DNA from: Sphingomonas sp. | Lineage (GTDB): Bacteria > Pseudomonadota > Alphaproteobacteria > Sphingomonadales > Sphingomonadaceae | Direction: 5' to 3' | DNA length: 64,000 bases | NCBI GenBank assembly: GCA_017849555.1 | Contig: JAFIGU010000085.1 | Location: 62,001-126,000, forward strand | Shown: piece after piece, positions 34,244 to 43,165 of the stretch | How positions within the stretch are numbered: the stretch's first letter is position 1 | Layout: each line of letters begins with the position of its first letter | Made by a program: the position numbers and the translations under genes | The notes under the pieces: model-generated | Database searches by the model: none | Told to the model about the DNA's origin: nothing | The model's input: the letters and a program-made list of their open reading frames with translations, nothing else

Positions 34244-35209
34244 ATGAAGGGATTATCGCGAGCGGCCGTTGCGGCGCTCCTCGCCACCGTAATACCGGTG
34301 GTTCCGGCGCTGGCGCAGTCGGTGCCGAACGCACCCACCGGGCCGATCGAAACGAAATATTATGCCAACGGCCCATTCGCCACGACCCAGACCCGCTCGG
34401 CGGCACCGTGCGATTCAAAGGGCAACCAATGCGATATATTCTATCCCAGCGACGTCACTTCCTCGACGACGCGGTGGCCGCTGGTGGTGTGGGCCAACGG
34501 GACCGCGGCGACGCCCGACAAATATACCTATTGGCTGCGGCACCTCGCCTCCTGGGGTTTCGTGATCGTCGCGACCCGCGATCAGCAAACCGGATTTGGC
34601 AATACCGCGCTGGATTCGCTTGCTTATATGCAGGGCGAGGAAGCCGATCCGGCCAGCCCCTTCTACCATCGCATCGATTTCTCGCATGTCGGCGCGGCGG
34701 GCCATTCGCAGGGCGCCTCGGGCGCGGCCAATGCGATGTTCCATTCGAACGGGGTGATCAGTACCGCGGTGGTCTTCCATCTGCCGAGCCAGATGTGGTG
34801 CAATCCGGCGGACAATTGCCTGCTGACGCCGACCCTGGCCGGCGGGGCGGGGTCGATCTTCTATGTCAGCGGCACCGCCGACGGGCTGATCGCGCCGGAT
34901 ACGCAGGGCAGCGGGACGCAGCTCAATTCGCAAACCGCTTATTACAACGCGACGCCGGCGGCGATGGCCAAGGCCAAGGGATTGCTCAAGGGCACCAACC
35001 ATAACGATATCTCGGGCACGCCGGGGTGCGGGCTGCTCGGGATTCTCCAATCCTGCAACAACGGGACCTATGGCTATCTCGGCTTCCCGACCGCGTGGCT
35101 GGTGTGGAAGCTCAAAGGCGATGCCGCCGCCGGCGCGGCGTTCAAGGCCGGATCCGGCGAGTTCTTCACCGCTAGCGCATGGACCGGGCAGGTCAGCAAC
35201 GTGCCGTGA
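34244..35209 (+). CDS. Secreted alpha/beta-hydrolase of the cutinase/PETase-like (dienelactone hydrolase) superfamily
   Basis: 321 residues. Signal peptide ends VVPALAQ. Serine-hydrolase catalytic set: nucleophile in AAGHSQGASGAAN (Ser155), acid probably in YVSGTADGLIAPD, and His in GTNHNDISG. Oxyanion hole near VVWANGT. Six Cys (pairs at CDSKGNQC, CNPADNC, CGLLGILQSC) suggest three disulfides, typical of an extracytoplasmic esterase. Polyester- or lipid-ester hydrolysis fits the fold; no direct evidence of polymer activity. Expressed from the promoter inside the 38-bp inverted repeat. Confidence 0.85.
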   Translation: MKGLSRAAVAALLATVIPVVPALAQSVPNAPTGPIETKYYANGPFATTQTRSAAPCDSKGNQCDIFYPSDVTSSTTRWPLVVWANGTAATPDKYTYWLRHLASWGFVIVATRDQQTGFGNTALDSLAYMQGEEADPASPFYHRIDFSHVGAAGHSQGASGAANAMFHSNGVISTAVVFHLPSQMWCNPADNCLLTPTLAGGAGSIFYVSGTADGLIAPDTQGSGTQLNSQTAYYNATPAAMAKAKGLLKGTNHNDISGTPGCGLLGILQSCNNGTYGYLGFPTAWLVWKLKGDAAAGAAFKAGSGEFFTASAWTGQVSNVP

Positions 35210-35289
35210 TCGTTGCGGTCGCACGTCCGCCGCGAAAAAGCGGCGTGCGGCCGAGGATCGGTTTCCCCGACAGAGACGAGAATGAGGCG

Positions 35290-35733
35290 ATGCGTCGCGT
35301 AACAGACCGTTATTTGCTTCCCCTTGCGGTGGTCGCGGTGATCGCGGCCGCCGTCTTCCTCTTCTTCCGCGCGCCCGCCGCGCCCGAGGTCGCGCGGACG
35401 AAAGCGATCGATACCGGCACCGCCGAACCGATGGAGCCGCTGCGCGCCCACGCGGCGCCGACTCCCACGGGATCGCCGGCCGCGACCGCGCCTACGCCGG
35501 CGATCGAGACCGCGATCCTCGCGTCGATCGCCGATCGCGGTGCCGAATTGCGCAGCGTTGCGGTCCGCCGCGACGCCCCGCAGATCGCGTGTGGCGAAAA
35601 GCGCACTTCGAGGGATCCGGTGTTCAGGCGCTTCGTCTGGCTGGGGCATCTGAAGATGCTCGCCACCGACGACGGCTCGCACGAGTTCGACCGGATCGCG
35701 ATGATATGCCGCGAAGGCCAGCCGCTGCCTTAG
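35290..35733 (+). CDS. Single-pass membrane protein, unknown
   Basis: 147 residues. N-terminal anchor YLLPLAVVAVIAAAVFLFF at about 10-28, then a Pro/Ala/Thr-rich linker (APTPTGSPAATAPTPA) and a soluble domain with IACGEKRTSRDPVFRRFVWL and two Cys. The start has TGAGG upstream; a reading that begins 111 bases earlier overlaps the hydrolase end and was rejected. Nothing recognised; the Cys pair suggests a periplasmic disulfide. Convergent with the TetR gene 5 bases away. Confidence 0.65.
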   Translation: MRRVTDRYLLPLAVVAVIAAAVFLFFRAPAAPEVARTKAIDTGTAEPMEPLRAHAAPTPTGSPAATAPTPAIETAILASIADRGAELRSVAVRRDAPQIACGEKRTSRDPVFRRFVWLGHLKMLATDDGSHEFDRIAMICREGQPLP

Positions 35734-35738
35734 CGCGG

Positions 35739-36395
35739 TCAGTCGGTGCGCCGCGCCGGCCCCGGGCGGCCCTGCGCGTCGACCAGGCCCGCTTTCGTCG
35801 CCCCCTCGATCAGCATCTTGAGAAAGTCGATCGAGCGGCGGGTGTCGGCGGGGTTGGGCGTCAGCACCTGCGCGATCGAAAGGCCGCGCACCGCCCAGAC
35901 GAACAACCTGATCGCGGCGCGGGTCTCGGCCTCGTCGTCGCTGCCGAACTGCTCCTTGATCGCCTCGAACGACATCTGCTCGATCTGCGCCTGCATCGGC
36001 ATGACGAGCGCGGCGAGCTCGGGATCGCTGCGCGACGCCTGCAGCACTTCGAGCACCGCGAGGCCCGAGGGTTTGCTCAGCACCGCCCACAGCATGTCGG
36101 GCCAGTCCGAAAGAACCGCCGCACGACCGCGGCTGGCGGCGATCTCGCGATAGCTGCGATGCTCCTGCTCGTAGACGGTGCAGATCACCGCCGCCATCAA
36201 TTGCGCGCGCGTGCGGAAATGGTGACGCATCGCGCCGCGCGTCACGCCCGCCTCTTCGGCGATCAGTTCGATCGGCGTCTTGCTGTAACCGTTGCGATAA
36301 AGCAGCCCGATCGCGGCTTCCAGCAGCGCCTCGCGGGTTTCCGCGGTGCGCTCGGCCTGGGTTCGACGTTTCCTTGCCGGTGCTGCTGCCGTCAC
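35739..36395 (-). CDS. TetR family regulator
   Basis: 218 residues. DNA-binding domain ETREALLEAAIGLLYRNGY, IELIAEEAGVTRGAMRHHFR and TRAQLMAAVI (about 19-66), preceded by a basic tail KRRTQAERTAE. The C-terminal domain has the helices of TetR_C families. Follows the DUF899 gene by 91 bp on the same strand. It is the nearest TetR to the 38-bp inverted repeat at 34111, which it may bind; no similar dyad is seen beside its own start. Confidence 0.9.
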   Translation of the reverse strand: MTAAAPARKRRTQAERTAETREALLEAAIGLLYRNGYSKTPIELIAEEAGVTRGAMRHHFRTRAQLMAAVICTVYEQEHRSYREIAASRGRAAVLSDWPDMLWAVLSKPSGLAVLEVLQASRSDPELAALVMPMQAQIEQMSFEAIKEQFGSDDEAETRAAIRLFVWAVRGLSIAQVLTPNPADTRRSIDFLKMLIEGATKAGLVDAQGRPGPARRTD

Positions 36396-36486
36396 CCTTT
36401 TGCCCGTCCCTTCGATGCCCGGCCGGTCAGGGGCCGCGCTTTCCGCCGATGTGGCGGGACGGGGGAGGGTGCGTCAAGGACGACGC

Positions 36487-37182
36487 TCAATCATATTCCA
36501 GCTTCGGATACCAAGTTTCTCCGCGCCCTTCGGGGGTGAGATCGAGCGCGGTCCATAAGGGCGCGAAATCGGGGCCGCCGCGCGGGTCCTTGCCGGGGTC
36601 CGCCATCTCGCCGGTCATTTCCCCTTTCCAGAACAAGCGGACCTCGTCGCCATCCTTCCGGAACACCGCAAGCAGCGGATATTCCGCCTTGGTCGCCGGA
36701 TCGAACACGCCGAAATCGAGCGGATAGCTGTCGCCCACCGTCTGGTGGAACCGCAGGTGATGCCAGCCGCGCTCCTGCGCAAAGGCGATCTGCCGCTCGA
36801 CCGGGCTGCGCCCGAACACCGCCAGCGCGACCCGCTGTCGCAGATCATTGGCATTGGCGTTGAGCGGCCCGAGCAAATTGGTGCACATCGGGCACGGGCG
36901 CGCGCGCTCAGGGCCGTACATCCAGAAATAGGTCAGCAAGCTATTCTTGTCGCCGAACAGGTCGATCAGGCGGACCTCGGTGCCGTTCGCGTCGCTAAAG
37001 CGATAGTCCGCTTTAATCAGCGGGCCGGGCGGCAGCTCTCGGCGCAGCGCCGCGACCCGGTCGAGATGGCGCTGCAGCTCGATCTCTTCCGCCAGCAGGC
37101 TTTGCCGCGCCCGCGCATAATCGGCGGATTCATCGGGGGAAGGTTTGCGCAATGCAGCCAGTTCGATTGACGAGGCAGGCAT
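36487..37182 (-). CDS. DUF899 family thioredoxin-like protein (paralogue 2)
   Basis: 231 residues from ATG behind a G-rich ribosome site. Shares with the 6860 gene the layout RARQSLLAEEIELQRHLDRV, LIKADYRFSDANGTEVRLID, LFGDKNSLLTYFWMYGPE. The CxxC here is CPMC in RPCPMCTNLLGPLN. The C-terminal half retains FHQTVGDSYPLDFGVFDP and PLWTALDLTPEGRG but lacks the WWNWND block of the first copy. Thioredoxin fold with an unknown role. A TTG 39 bases upstream is less likely. Confidence 0.87.
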   Translation of the reverse strand: MPASSIELAALRKPSPDESADYARARQSLLAEEIELQRHLDRVAALRRELPPGPLIKADYRFSDANGTEVRLIDLFGDKNSLLTYFWMYGPERARPCPMCTNLLGPLNANANDLRQRVALAVFGRSPVERQIAFAQERGWHHLRFHQTVGDSYPLDFGVFDPATKAEYPLLAVFRKDGDEVRLFWKGEMTGEMADPGKDPRGGPDFAPLWTALDLTPEGRGETWYPKLEYD

Positions 37183-37251
37183 CTTGTCCCCCCAATTTGC
37201 GACCGGTTCCGTGCGCAACAAATTGGCGGGCGGCTTGGTTCCGTGCGCCGG

Positions 37252-37800
37252 TCAGGCTCGCGCGGCGGGGTGATGCAGCGACACGGCAGTCGCGCCGAGA
37301 ATGCCCGAGACGATCGCGGAGACGGCAAGGTCGTCGGTCGCCTGCTGGAGCAGCAGTGCGACGGCGCCGAGGACGACCGTCCCCCCAAGGAACGTGAACA
37401 CCGAACGAAGCCGCGATGCGGCGTTATGGGAACGGTTTGCGACATGCCGGTCGACGAGCAGCCGCACGTCGCGAAGCGCATGCCGATCGAACCCGGCGGC
37501 GGCGATCGCGGTTTCCTCAATCGGATCGAGCGCTTCGCCGTCGAGACGGTAAAGCACGGCATAGCGGCGCAACGCCTCGAGCCGCGGATCGGCAAGCGCC
37601 GGCTTGGCGCGCCGGCCCGCGAGCCAGCCGCCGATCCGGGCAAAATGGCCCGGCGCACCGAGCGACGAGCGCGTGTCGCCGTAGGACAGTCGCAGCACCT
37701 CGCGCTCGATCGCGCCGAATTCGGCGCGCGGGCGCCGCACCGCGCCGGCCGCCGATGCGTCCGGCATCTGTTCGAATTGCACATAGGCCATGATCGTCAT
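37252..37800 (-). CDS. Hypothetical inner-membrane protein with C-terminal hydrophobic pair
   Basis: 182 residues. Soluble N-terminal part (AEFGAIEREVLRLSYGDTRS, ALRRYAVLYRLDGEALDP, FDRHALRDVRLLVDRHVANR) followed by two membrane segments, VFTFLGGTVVLGAVALLLQQ and LAVSAIVSGILGATAVSLH. CAGGAGC is 5 bases before ATG 37800 and supports this start over ATG 37791. No known domain. The 128-bp gap to the efflux gene holds a short perfect palindrome AGTTTC-TT-GAAACT (37896-37909) that might belong to its promoter. Confidence 0.65.
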   Translation of the reverse strand: MTIMAYVQFEQMPDASAAGAVRRPRAEFGAIEREVLRLSYGDTRSSLGAPGHFARIGGWLAGRRAKPALADPRLEALRRYAVLYRLDGEALDPIEETAIAAAGFDRHALRDVRLLVDRHVANRSHNAASRLRSVFTFLGGTVVLGAVALLLQQATDDLAVSAIVSGILGATAVSLHHPAARA

Positions 37801-37928
37801 GCTCCTGTTCGTGCTGCGCGATGTCGCCGCGCCCTCATTCATATCGGCCGATCGCATGCTCGATAAAACCGGCAAAAGATCGATAATTCTTTTCTAGTTT
37901 CTTGAAACTCTCCACGCTCGTCGGGGCC

Positions 37929-39458
37929 TCAATGCGCTGCGCCCGGTTCGATCTGCCGCGCCGGCTTGGGGGCGGCCCAGATCAGCATCGCGGCGACGAA
38001 GAACATCCCCGCCGAGACCAGGAAGACATGATTGGTCGCGAGCGAGCTCGCCTCGGTGCTCACCAGCCGCTCGATCTGCCCGGCGATCGATCCGGGGTCG
38101 AACCCCTGGCTCTGCAGCGCGGCCACGGTGTCGTCGGTATTGAGCTTGCCGACCAGCTCGCTGTGCGCGGCGCGGGTCTGATTGTCCCAATAGGTCGTGA
38201 CGATCGAGGTGCCGACCGCGCCGGACAAGGTGCGCAGGAAGCTCATCAGCCCCGCCGCCGATTCGAGCTCGTCGGGGTCGACCGCGCTCAACCCGATCGT
38301 GGTGATCGAGATGAAGAAGAACGGCATGCCGACGCCCTGCAGCAATTGCGGGATCGCCAGCGTCCAGAAATCGGCGCCGCTGAACCAGTGCGTCCGCAGC
38401 AATGATGTCGCGCCGAGCCACAGCACGCCGAAGCAGACGAGGATGCGCGCGTCGACGCGGTTGGACAGATTGGCCGCGATCGGTGCCACCAGCAGCGCCG
38501 AAACGCCCGTGAACGCGGTCGCATAGCCCGCCCAGGTGGCGGTATAGCCAAGATCGGCCTGCAGCCATTGCGGGATGATCACCGCGGTGGTGAAGAAGGT
38601 GCCGAAGGCGAAGGCGAGCGCGATCACGCTGGCGGTGAAGCCGCGGTGGCGGAAGACGCGCAAATTGACCGCGGGATGCTCCTCGGTCAACTCCCAGGCG
38701 CAGAACACCGCGAAGCCGACCGCCGCGATCACCGCCAGCGCGATGATCAGATGGTTGTTGAACCAGTCGCGATCGTGGCCGAGATCGAGCATCAGCTGCA
38801 GCGCGGCGATCCACACCACGAGCAGTGCGAGCCCGCTGCGATCGATCCGCGCCGGGCGCAGCGCGGTCTCGACCGGGCGCAGCAGCAGGATCGCGGCGGC
38901 GATGCACGCGATCGCGACCGGCAGGTTGACGAAGAAGATCCAATGCCACGACCAATTGTCGCTGAGCACGCCGCCGAGGATCGGGCCGAAGATCGGCGCG
39001 GTCACCGTCGTCATCGACCAGATGCCGAGCGCCTGCCCCTGCCGCTCCTTGGGGAAGATGCGCATCATCAGCGTCTGGGTGATCGGCATCAGCGGGCCGC
39101 CACAGAAACCCTGGCCGAGCCGGAACAGCACGATCTCGGGGAGCGAGGTCGAGATGCCGCACAGGAAGGAGAAGAGCGCGAAGCCGATCAGCGCGCCGAT
39201 GAACAATTTCACGCTGCCGAAGCGTGCGGTGAGGAAGCCCGTGAGCGGCACGCACACCGCCTCCGCCACCGAATAAGAGGTGATGATCCACGTCCCCTGA
39301 TCGGGCGCCACCCCGATCGCGCCCGAAATATGCGGGACGGAGACGTTGGCGATCGTGGTGTCGAGCACCACCATGAAATTGCTCAGCCCCAGCCCGAGCG
39401 CCGCGAGCAGCAGCGGCAGGCCGGAAAGCGTGACGGGTTGTTCGGATTGCGTGGCCAC
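37929..39458 (-). CDS. emrB: DHA2-family MFS drug efflux transporter (EmrB/QacA type)
   Basis: 509 residues, 14 predicted membrane helices. Family motifs: LDTTIANVSVPHISG (motif D1 near helix 1), TWIITSYSVAEAVCVPLTG, then LTARFGSVKLFIGALIGF (motif A) and FRLGQGFCGGPLMPI (motif B). Proton-driven inner-membrane efflux pump, working with the HlyD and OMF proteins upstream to export hydrophobic drugs through the outer membrane. Third gene of the operon, 35 bp after the HlyD gene. Sub-substrate unknown; the name follows E. coli EmrB similarity only. Confidence 0.94.
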   Translation of the reverse strand: MATQSEQPVTLSGLPLLLAALGLGLSNFMVVLDTTIANVSVPHISGAIGVAPDQGTWIITSYSVAEAVCVPLTGFLTARFGSVKLFIGALIGFALFSFLCGISTSLPEIVLFRLGQGFCGGPLMPITQTLMMRIFPKERQGQALGIWSMTTVTAPIFGPILGGVLSDNWSWHWIFFVNLPVAIACIAAAILLLRPVETALRPARIDRSGLALLVVWIAALQLMLDLGHDRDWFNNHLIIALAVIAAVGFAVFCAWELTEEHPAVNLRVFRHRGFTASVIALAFAFGTFFTTAVIIPQWLQADLGYTATWAGYATAFTGVSALLVAPIAANLSNRVDARILVCFGVLWLGATSLLRTHWFSGADFWTLAIPQLLQGVGMPFFFISITTIGLSAVDPDELESAAGLMSFLRTLSGAVGTSIVTTYWDNQTRAAHSELVGKLNTDDTVAALQSQGFDPGSIAGQIERLVSTEASSLATNHVFLVSAGMFFVAAMLIWAAPKPARQIEPGAAH

Positions 39459-39493
39459 GGATGTTGCCCTCCTTCGGGCTGGCGGCGGAGCGC

Positions 39494-40636
39494 TCAGAGG
39501 TGGATCTCGGCGTCCATCGACAGCCCGACGCGCAGCGGATGCGCCTTGAGTTCGCGCGGATCGAGCCTGATGCGCACCGGCAGCCGCTGGACCACCTTGA
39601 TCCAGTTGCCGGTCGCATTCTGCGCCGGGATCAACGCGAACGCCGCGCCGGTCCCACCCGAAAAGCCGGTGACCGTCCCGTGGAACACGACGTCGCTGCC
39701 GTAGAGGTCGGAGGTGACCGTCACCCTCTGCCCCGGCTTCACGCGGGTGAGTTGGCCTTCCTTGAAATTGGCGTCGACATAAAGCTGGTCGACCGGCACG
39801 ATCTTCATCACCGCGGTGCCGGCGGCGAGCCGCTGGCCGACCTGGACCGCGCGGCTCGTCACCACGCCGTCGACCGGCGCGCGGATCACGGTGCGCGCGA
39901 GATCGAGCCGCGCCTGATCGACCCGCGCCTGCGCGGCGAGCACGTCCGGGTTGGTCTCGACCGTCGTGCCGGTGGTCAGCGCGCGATTGGCGGCGAGATC
40001 GCCTTTCGCGGCATCCTTGGCCGCGATCGCCTGCTGCACCGCGCTGCGCGCGCTGTCGAGGCTGCTCTTCGCCGCGGCATAGCCGTTGACCGCGGAGGTC
40101 AGCTCGTCGGCCGAGACCGCGCCGCTCGGTGCGAGCTTCCTGCGGCGGTCGAGATCGACCGACGCCTTCTGGAAAGCCGCCTGAGCCGAGGCGAGGCCGG
40201 CCTGCGCGCTGGCGATCGCCTGATCGCGCGCCGCCAGCGTCGCGGCGAGCGACTGGCCGGTCGCGCTGGTCTGCCCGAACTGGCGCTTCGCCTTGGCCAG
40301 CGCGGCCTCGGCATCGGCGAGCGCGATCCGCGCATCGGCATCGTCGATCCGCACGAGCACGTCGCCGCGCTTCACATTCTGCGTGTCCGACACCAGCACC
40401 TGCGCCACCTGCCCCGCGACCATCGGGGTCACCTGTGCGGTATCGGCGCCGACATAAGCGTTGTCGGTCGAGACATAATGGCTGCCGACCGCCACATACC
40501 AGATGCCATAGCCGCCGCCGGCGAGCAGCACCGCACCGGCGATGCCGAGCAGCGCCTTGCGCCGCTTGGGATTGCCGGGGGCGGGTGGGGTGGCGATCTC
40601 GGCGCTCGCGTCGAAACGGGGATCGGCGTCAGCCAT
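39494..40636 (-). CDS. emrA: HlyD/EmrA-type membrane fusion protein
   Basis: 380 residues. N-terminal cytoplasmic tail, one anchor (ALLGIAGAVLLAGGGYGIWYVA), the lipoyl half-motif SHYVSTDNAYVGADTAQVTP, a long coiled-coil hairpin (AEAALAKAKRQFGQTS to about LDSARSAVQQAIAAKDA), the second lipoyl half RTVIRAPVDGVVTSRAVQVG, and beta-barrel strands VDANFKEGQLTRVKPG. It bridges the MFS pump and the outer-membrane channel in the periplasm. ATG overlaps the end of the OMF gene by 8 bases. Confidence 0.94.
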   Translation of the reverse strand: MADADPRFDASAEIATPPAPGNPKRRKALLGIAGAVLLAGGGYGIWYVAVGSHYVSTDNAYVGADTAQVTPMVAGQVAQVLVSDTQNVKRGDVLVRIDDADARIALADAEAALAKAKRQFGQTSATGQSLAATLAARDQAIASAQAGLASAQAAFQKASVDLDRRRKLAPSGAVSADELTSAVNGYAAAKSSLDSARSAVQQAIAAKDAAKGDLAANRALTTGTTVETNPDVLAAQARVDQARLDLARTVIRAPVDGVVTSRAVQVGQRLAAGTAVMKIVPVDQLYVDANFKEGQLTRVKPGQRVTVTSDLYGSDVVFHGTVTGFSGGTGAAFALIPAQNATGNWIKVVQRLPVRIRLDPRELKAHPLRVGLSMDAEIHL

Positions 40637-42119
40637 GAATCTTGTCCTTGGAAACCGCGCCGGCTGCGGCGCTGACGGGGGAGGGGGAAGCAGCGACCGC
40701 GCCGCCGCCGAGCGCGCGCACCAAAGCGACGTCGAGGGTGAAGGCGCGCGCCTCGAGATCGACCACCACGCGCTGCTGCTGGAGCATGCTGTTCTGCGCG
40801 GTGAGCACCGCAAGGTAATTGGAGAGCCCGCCCTGGTAGCGCAGCTTCGCGACGGCATAGGCCTCCCGCGCGTCGGCGAGCGACTGACGCGACTGGGCAA
40901 GCTGTTCGCCGAGCATCGACTGGCTGGTGACCGCATCGGCGACGTCGTGGAACGCCGTGGCGACCGCGCCGTCATAGCTCCCGACCGCTTCGTCATAGCT
41001 GGCGCGCGCGACGCGATATTTGCCCCTGATCTCGCCGCCGTGGAAGATCGGCAGGCTCACCGCGGCGGCGGCCTGCCCGTTGTGCGATCCCGACACGAAC
41101 AGGTTCGAAAGCCCGAGCGATTGGAAGCCGACCAGCGCGGTCAGGCTGACCGAGGGATAGAAATCCGCCCGCGCGGCCTTGATCCGCGCCGCGCTCGCCT
41201 CGACCCGCGCGCGCGCCGAAACGATGTCGGGACGGCGACCGATCAGATCGGTGGTGACGTCGGCCGGCACGCTGCGCGCGGCGAAGGAGAGCGTCGGGCG
41301 CTGGATCGAAAGCCCGCGGTCGGGACCCTTGCCGATCAGCGCGGCGAGCCGGTTGCGGGTGAGTGCGATCGATTCGTCGATCTGGGAAAGCTGGGTCCGC
41401 TCGGCCGGCACCGCGGCATCGGCCTGTTTGAGCTCGGCGCGGGTATCGAGCCCGACCGCGACGCGATCGGCGACCAGCTTCTGCGTCTCGACGCGCGAGG
41501 CCACCGCGTCGGCCTGCACATCGCGCTCGGCAAACAGCCGCGCGAGATCGGCATAAGCGCTGGCGATATTGGTAGCGAGCAGCAGCCGCGCCTGTGCGAC
41601 ATCGATCGCCGCCGCATCGGCATCGGAGGTCGCTGCGCGCAGATTGGCGCGATTCTTTCCCCACAGATCGAGGTCGAAGCTGAAATCGAGCGCGGCGCTG
41701 CCGGTATCCTTCCACCCCTTCGGGACGAAGGCGGCGGGGATGCCGTTGTTGTAGCTTTGCTTGGCGCCGCCGGCCTGCGCCTGCGCGTCGACCCGCGGCA
41801 GCAGCGCCGCGCCCGCCTGCTGGCGATAGCCGTCGGCCTGCCGCAGCCGCGCGATCGCCGCGGCGATATCGGGCGCGCCGGACAGTCCTTCCTCGATCAG
41901 CGTGGTGAGCTGGGCATCGCCATAGCCGCGCCACCAATTGCCGTCGGGCCAGGTTGCCGCGGGCGAGACGGCGGGGGCAAGGCTTTGGTCTGCCGCGAAG
42001 CTTTGCGTCGCGCGCATCTCCGGCCGCGGCCCGAGCGGCGGGACGGAGACGCACCCCGACAGCAGCAGCGCAAGCGCTGCCGCTCGCAGCGACGCCCGAT
42101 GATCAGTGACGACTCGCAC
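40629..42119 (-). CDS. NodT family outer-membrane efflux lipoprotein (OMF)
   Basis: 496 residues. Lipoprotein signal RAAALALLLSGCVSVPPLGP with lipobox LSGC. Two OEP repeats of long helices and short strands, for example GNWWRGYGDAQLTTLIEEGL, the NodT-typical PDIAAAIARLRQADGYRQQA, LSFDFDLWGKNRANLRAATS-like block, and DVTTDLIGRRPDIVSARARV. TolC-like trimeric exit duct. Start chosen at GTG 42119, 8 bases after GGAG; the frame remains open a further 46 codons upstream but crosses the operator region. First gene of the efflux operon. Confidence 0.93.
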   Translation of the reverse strand: MRVVTDHRASLRAAALALLLSGCVSVPPLGPRPEMRATQSFAADQSLAPAVSPAATWPDGNWWRGYGDAQLTTLIEEGLSGAPDIAAAIARLRQADGYRQQAGAALLPRVDAQAQAGGAKQSYNNGIPAAFVPKGWKDTGSAALDFSFDLDLWGKNRANLRAATSDADAAAIDVAQARLLLATNIASAYADLARLFAERDVQADAVASRVETQKLVADRVAVGLDTRAELKQADAAVPAERTQLSQIDESIALTRNRLAALIGKGPDRGLSIQRPTLSFAARSVPADVTTDLIGRRPDIVSARARVEASAARIKAARADFYPSVSLTALVGFQSLGLSNLFVSGSHNGQAAAAVSLPIFHGGEIRGKYRVARASYDEAVGSYDGAVATAFHDVADAVTSQSMLGEQLAQSRQSLADAREAYAVAKLRYQGGLSNYLAVLTAQNSMLQQQRVVVDLEARAFTLDVALVRALGGGAVAASPSPVSAAAGAVSKDKIHG

Positions 42120-42129
42120 GATTGAAACT

Positions 42130-42205
42130 CCGTACCAGTAAGTACGGTTTTTCGCCTGATCCCGCGCGCCGCTCTTGTCAATATAAAATCGTACTATATG
42201 GTACG
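42130..42205. promoter_or_regulatory. Two matching operators of the divergent efflux/TetR locus
   Basis: Site 1 (42130-42147) is CCGTAC-N6-GTACGG, 10 bp before the OMF start; site 2 (42190-42205) is CGTAC-N6-GTACG, 5 bp before the TetR start. The same half-site and spacing at both ends of the 91-bp gap suggest that the TetR protein controls both directions. Confidence 0.75.
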
Positions 42206-42210
42206 GGAAT

Positions 42211-42861
42211 ATGAAGGAAGCAGCGAAACCCGCGCCGGGCCGCCGCGAAGCGCGCAAGGCCGAGCGCCGCGCCGCGATCGTCGCGGTCGCGTGGCGGCAT
42301 TTTCTCGAACACGGCTATGATCGCACCTCGATGTCGGCGATCGCCGAGGAAATGGGCGGCTCCAAGGGTACGTTGTGGAGCTATTTCGCCTCCAAGGAGG
42401 AATTGTTCACCGCGGCGATCGATGAGGTGACGACCGCCTTCCGCGCGTCGGTGATCGAAATTCTCACGCCCTCGCGTGAGCCGCGCGAGGCGCTGACGAT
42501 CCTTGCCGAGCGCCTGATCGATCGCATCACCTTGCCCGATGCGATCGCGCTCCAGCGCCTCATCGTTGGCGAGGTCGAGCGTTTCCCCGAAATCGGGCGG
42601 ATCTTCTACGATCGCGGACCGGGTGCCGGTCAGGCCGTGCTGATCGATTATATCACCGCGCAGGTCCGCGCCGGCAATCTGTCGGCGGACGATCCGCGGG
42701 AAGCGGCGCTGATGTTCTTCAATCTATGTGCCGGCGGCTATCATCAGCATGTCCTGTGGGGCATCGCCGATCACGACGACCGCCGCGCGAAACGCGAGGC
42801 GGCGCTCGCCGTCCAGCATTTCCTCCATTGCTATGGCGCGCATCGCCCGGCTGCCGGCTGA
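42211..42861 (+). CDS. TetR family repressor of the tripartite efflux operon
   Basis: 216 residues. DNA-binding domain RRAAIVAVAWRHFLEHGYDR, SAIAEEMGGSKGTLWSYFAS, KEELFTAAIDEV (about 19-68). C-terminal domain of the AefR/TetR_C group type (LTILAERLIDRITLPDAIAL, FFNLCAGGYHQHVLWGI). Divergent from the OMF-HlyD-MFS operon with shared operators in the 91-bp gap; most likely relieves repression when a pump substrate binds. Basic N-terminal tail REARKAERR. Confidence 0.93.
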   Translation: MKEAAKPAPGRREARKAERRAAIVAVAWRHFLEHGYDRTSMSAIAEEMGGSKGTLWSYFASKEELFTAAIDEVTTAFRASVIEILTPSREPREALTILAERLIDRITLPDAIALQRLIVGEVERFPEIGRIFYDRGPGAGQAVLIDYITAQVRAGNLSADDPREAALMFFNLCAGGYHQHVLWGIADHDDRRAKREAALAVQHFLHCYGAHRPAAG

Positions 42862-43131
42862 TCTTTCCGGCGCGGGCGATGCGTTCATCAGGCATCGGCT
42901 GCGCCGACAGGGAGACGCAGCGAGTTTCGTGATCCCGTTATGTGCGGAAATAAGCGCATGATTGCGCTGCTCCTCACCGATCGCGACGCTCGCAGGCGCG
43001 AAGCCGTCAGCGCCCGAGATGATTGCGCTCAATACGCAGATCAAATGTTCGCGCCGACACGTCACTCGGGACATGACCGTGAGATACTGCGGCTACTTCC
43101 TCGGCATCGCGTTCGGCGAGGAAGAAAGCGA
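42862..43131. other. Intergenic region between the TetR gene and the M13 peptidase promoter
   Basis: About 270 bp with no credible gene. Short open frames on both strands have no ribosome site or recognisable sequence. The region has slightly less GC than its neighbours. A small rightward frame ending just before the promoter (about 20 codons) is too short to support. Confidence 0.4.
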
Positions 43132-43163
43132 TTGACAATAACGTAGGCGCCTACATTATTGTC
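43132..43163 (+). promoter_or_regulatory. Promoter overlapped by a 30-bp inverted repeat, M13 peptidase gene
   Basis: TTGACA (43132-43137) and ATTATT (43155-43160) are 17 bp apart. The dyad GACAATAACGTAGGC/GCCTACATTATTGTC (43134-43163) pairs at 14 of 15 positions and covers both elements. Predicted transcription start falls at or 1 base from the ATG at 43166, suggesting a leaderless mRNA. Confidence 0.7.
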
Positions 43164-43165
43164 CG

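Noticed and set aside
37896..37909. AGTTTC-TT-GAAACT as terminator of the efflux operon
   Set aside because: Short stem in AT-rich sequence without a following U-run; may be an operator but evidence is thin, so it is only mentioned with the neighbouring gene.
43072..43134. Tiny rightward frame before the M13 promoter
   Set aside because: About 20 codons without ribosome site or conservation evidence.
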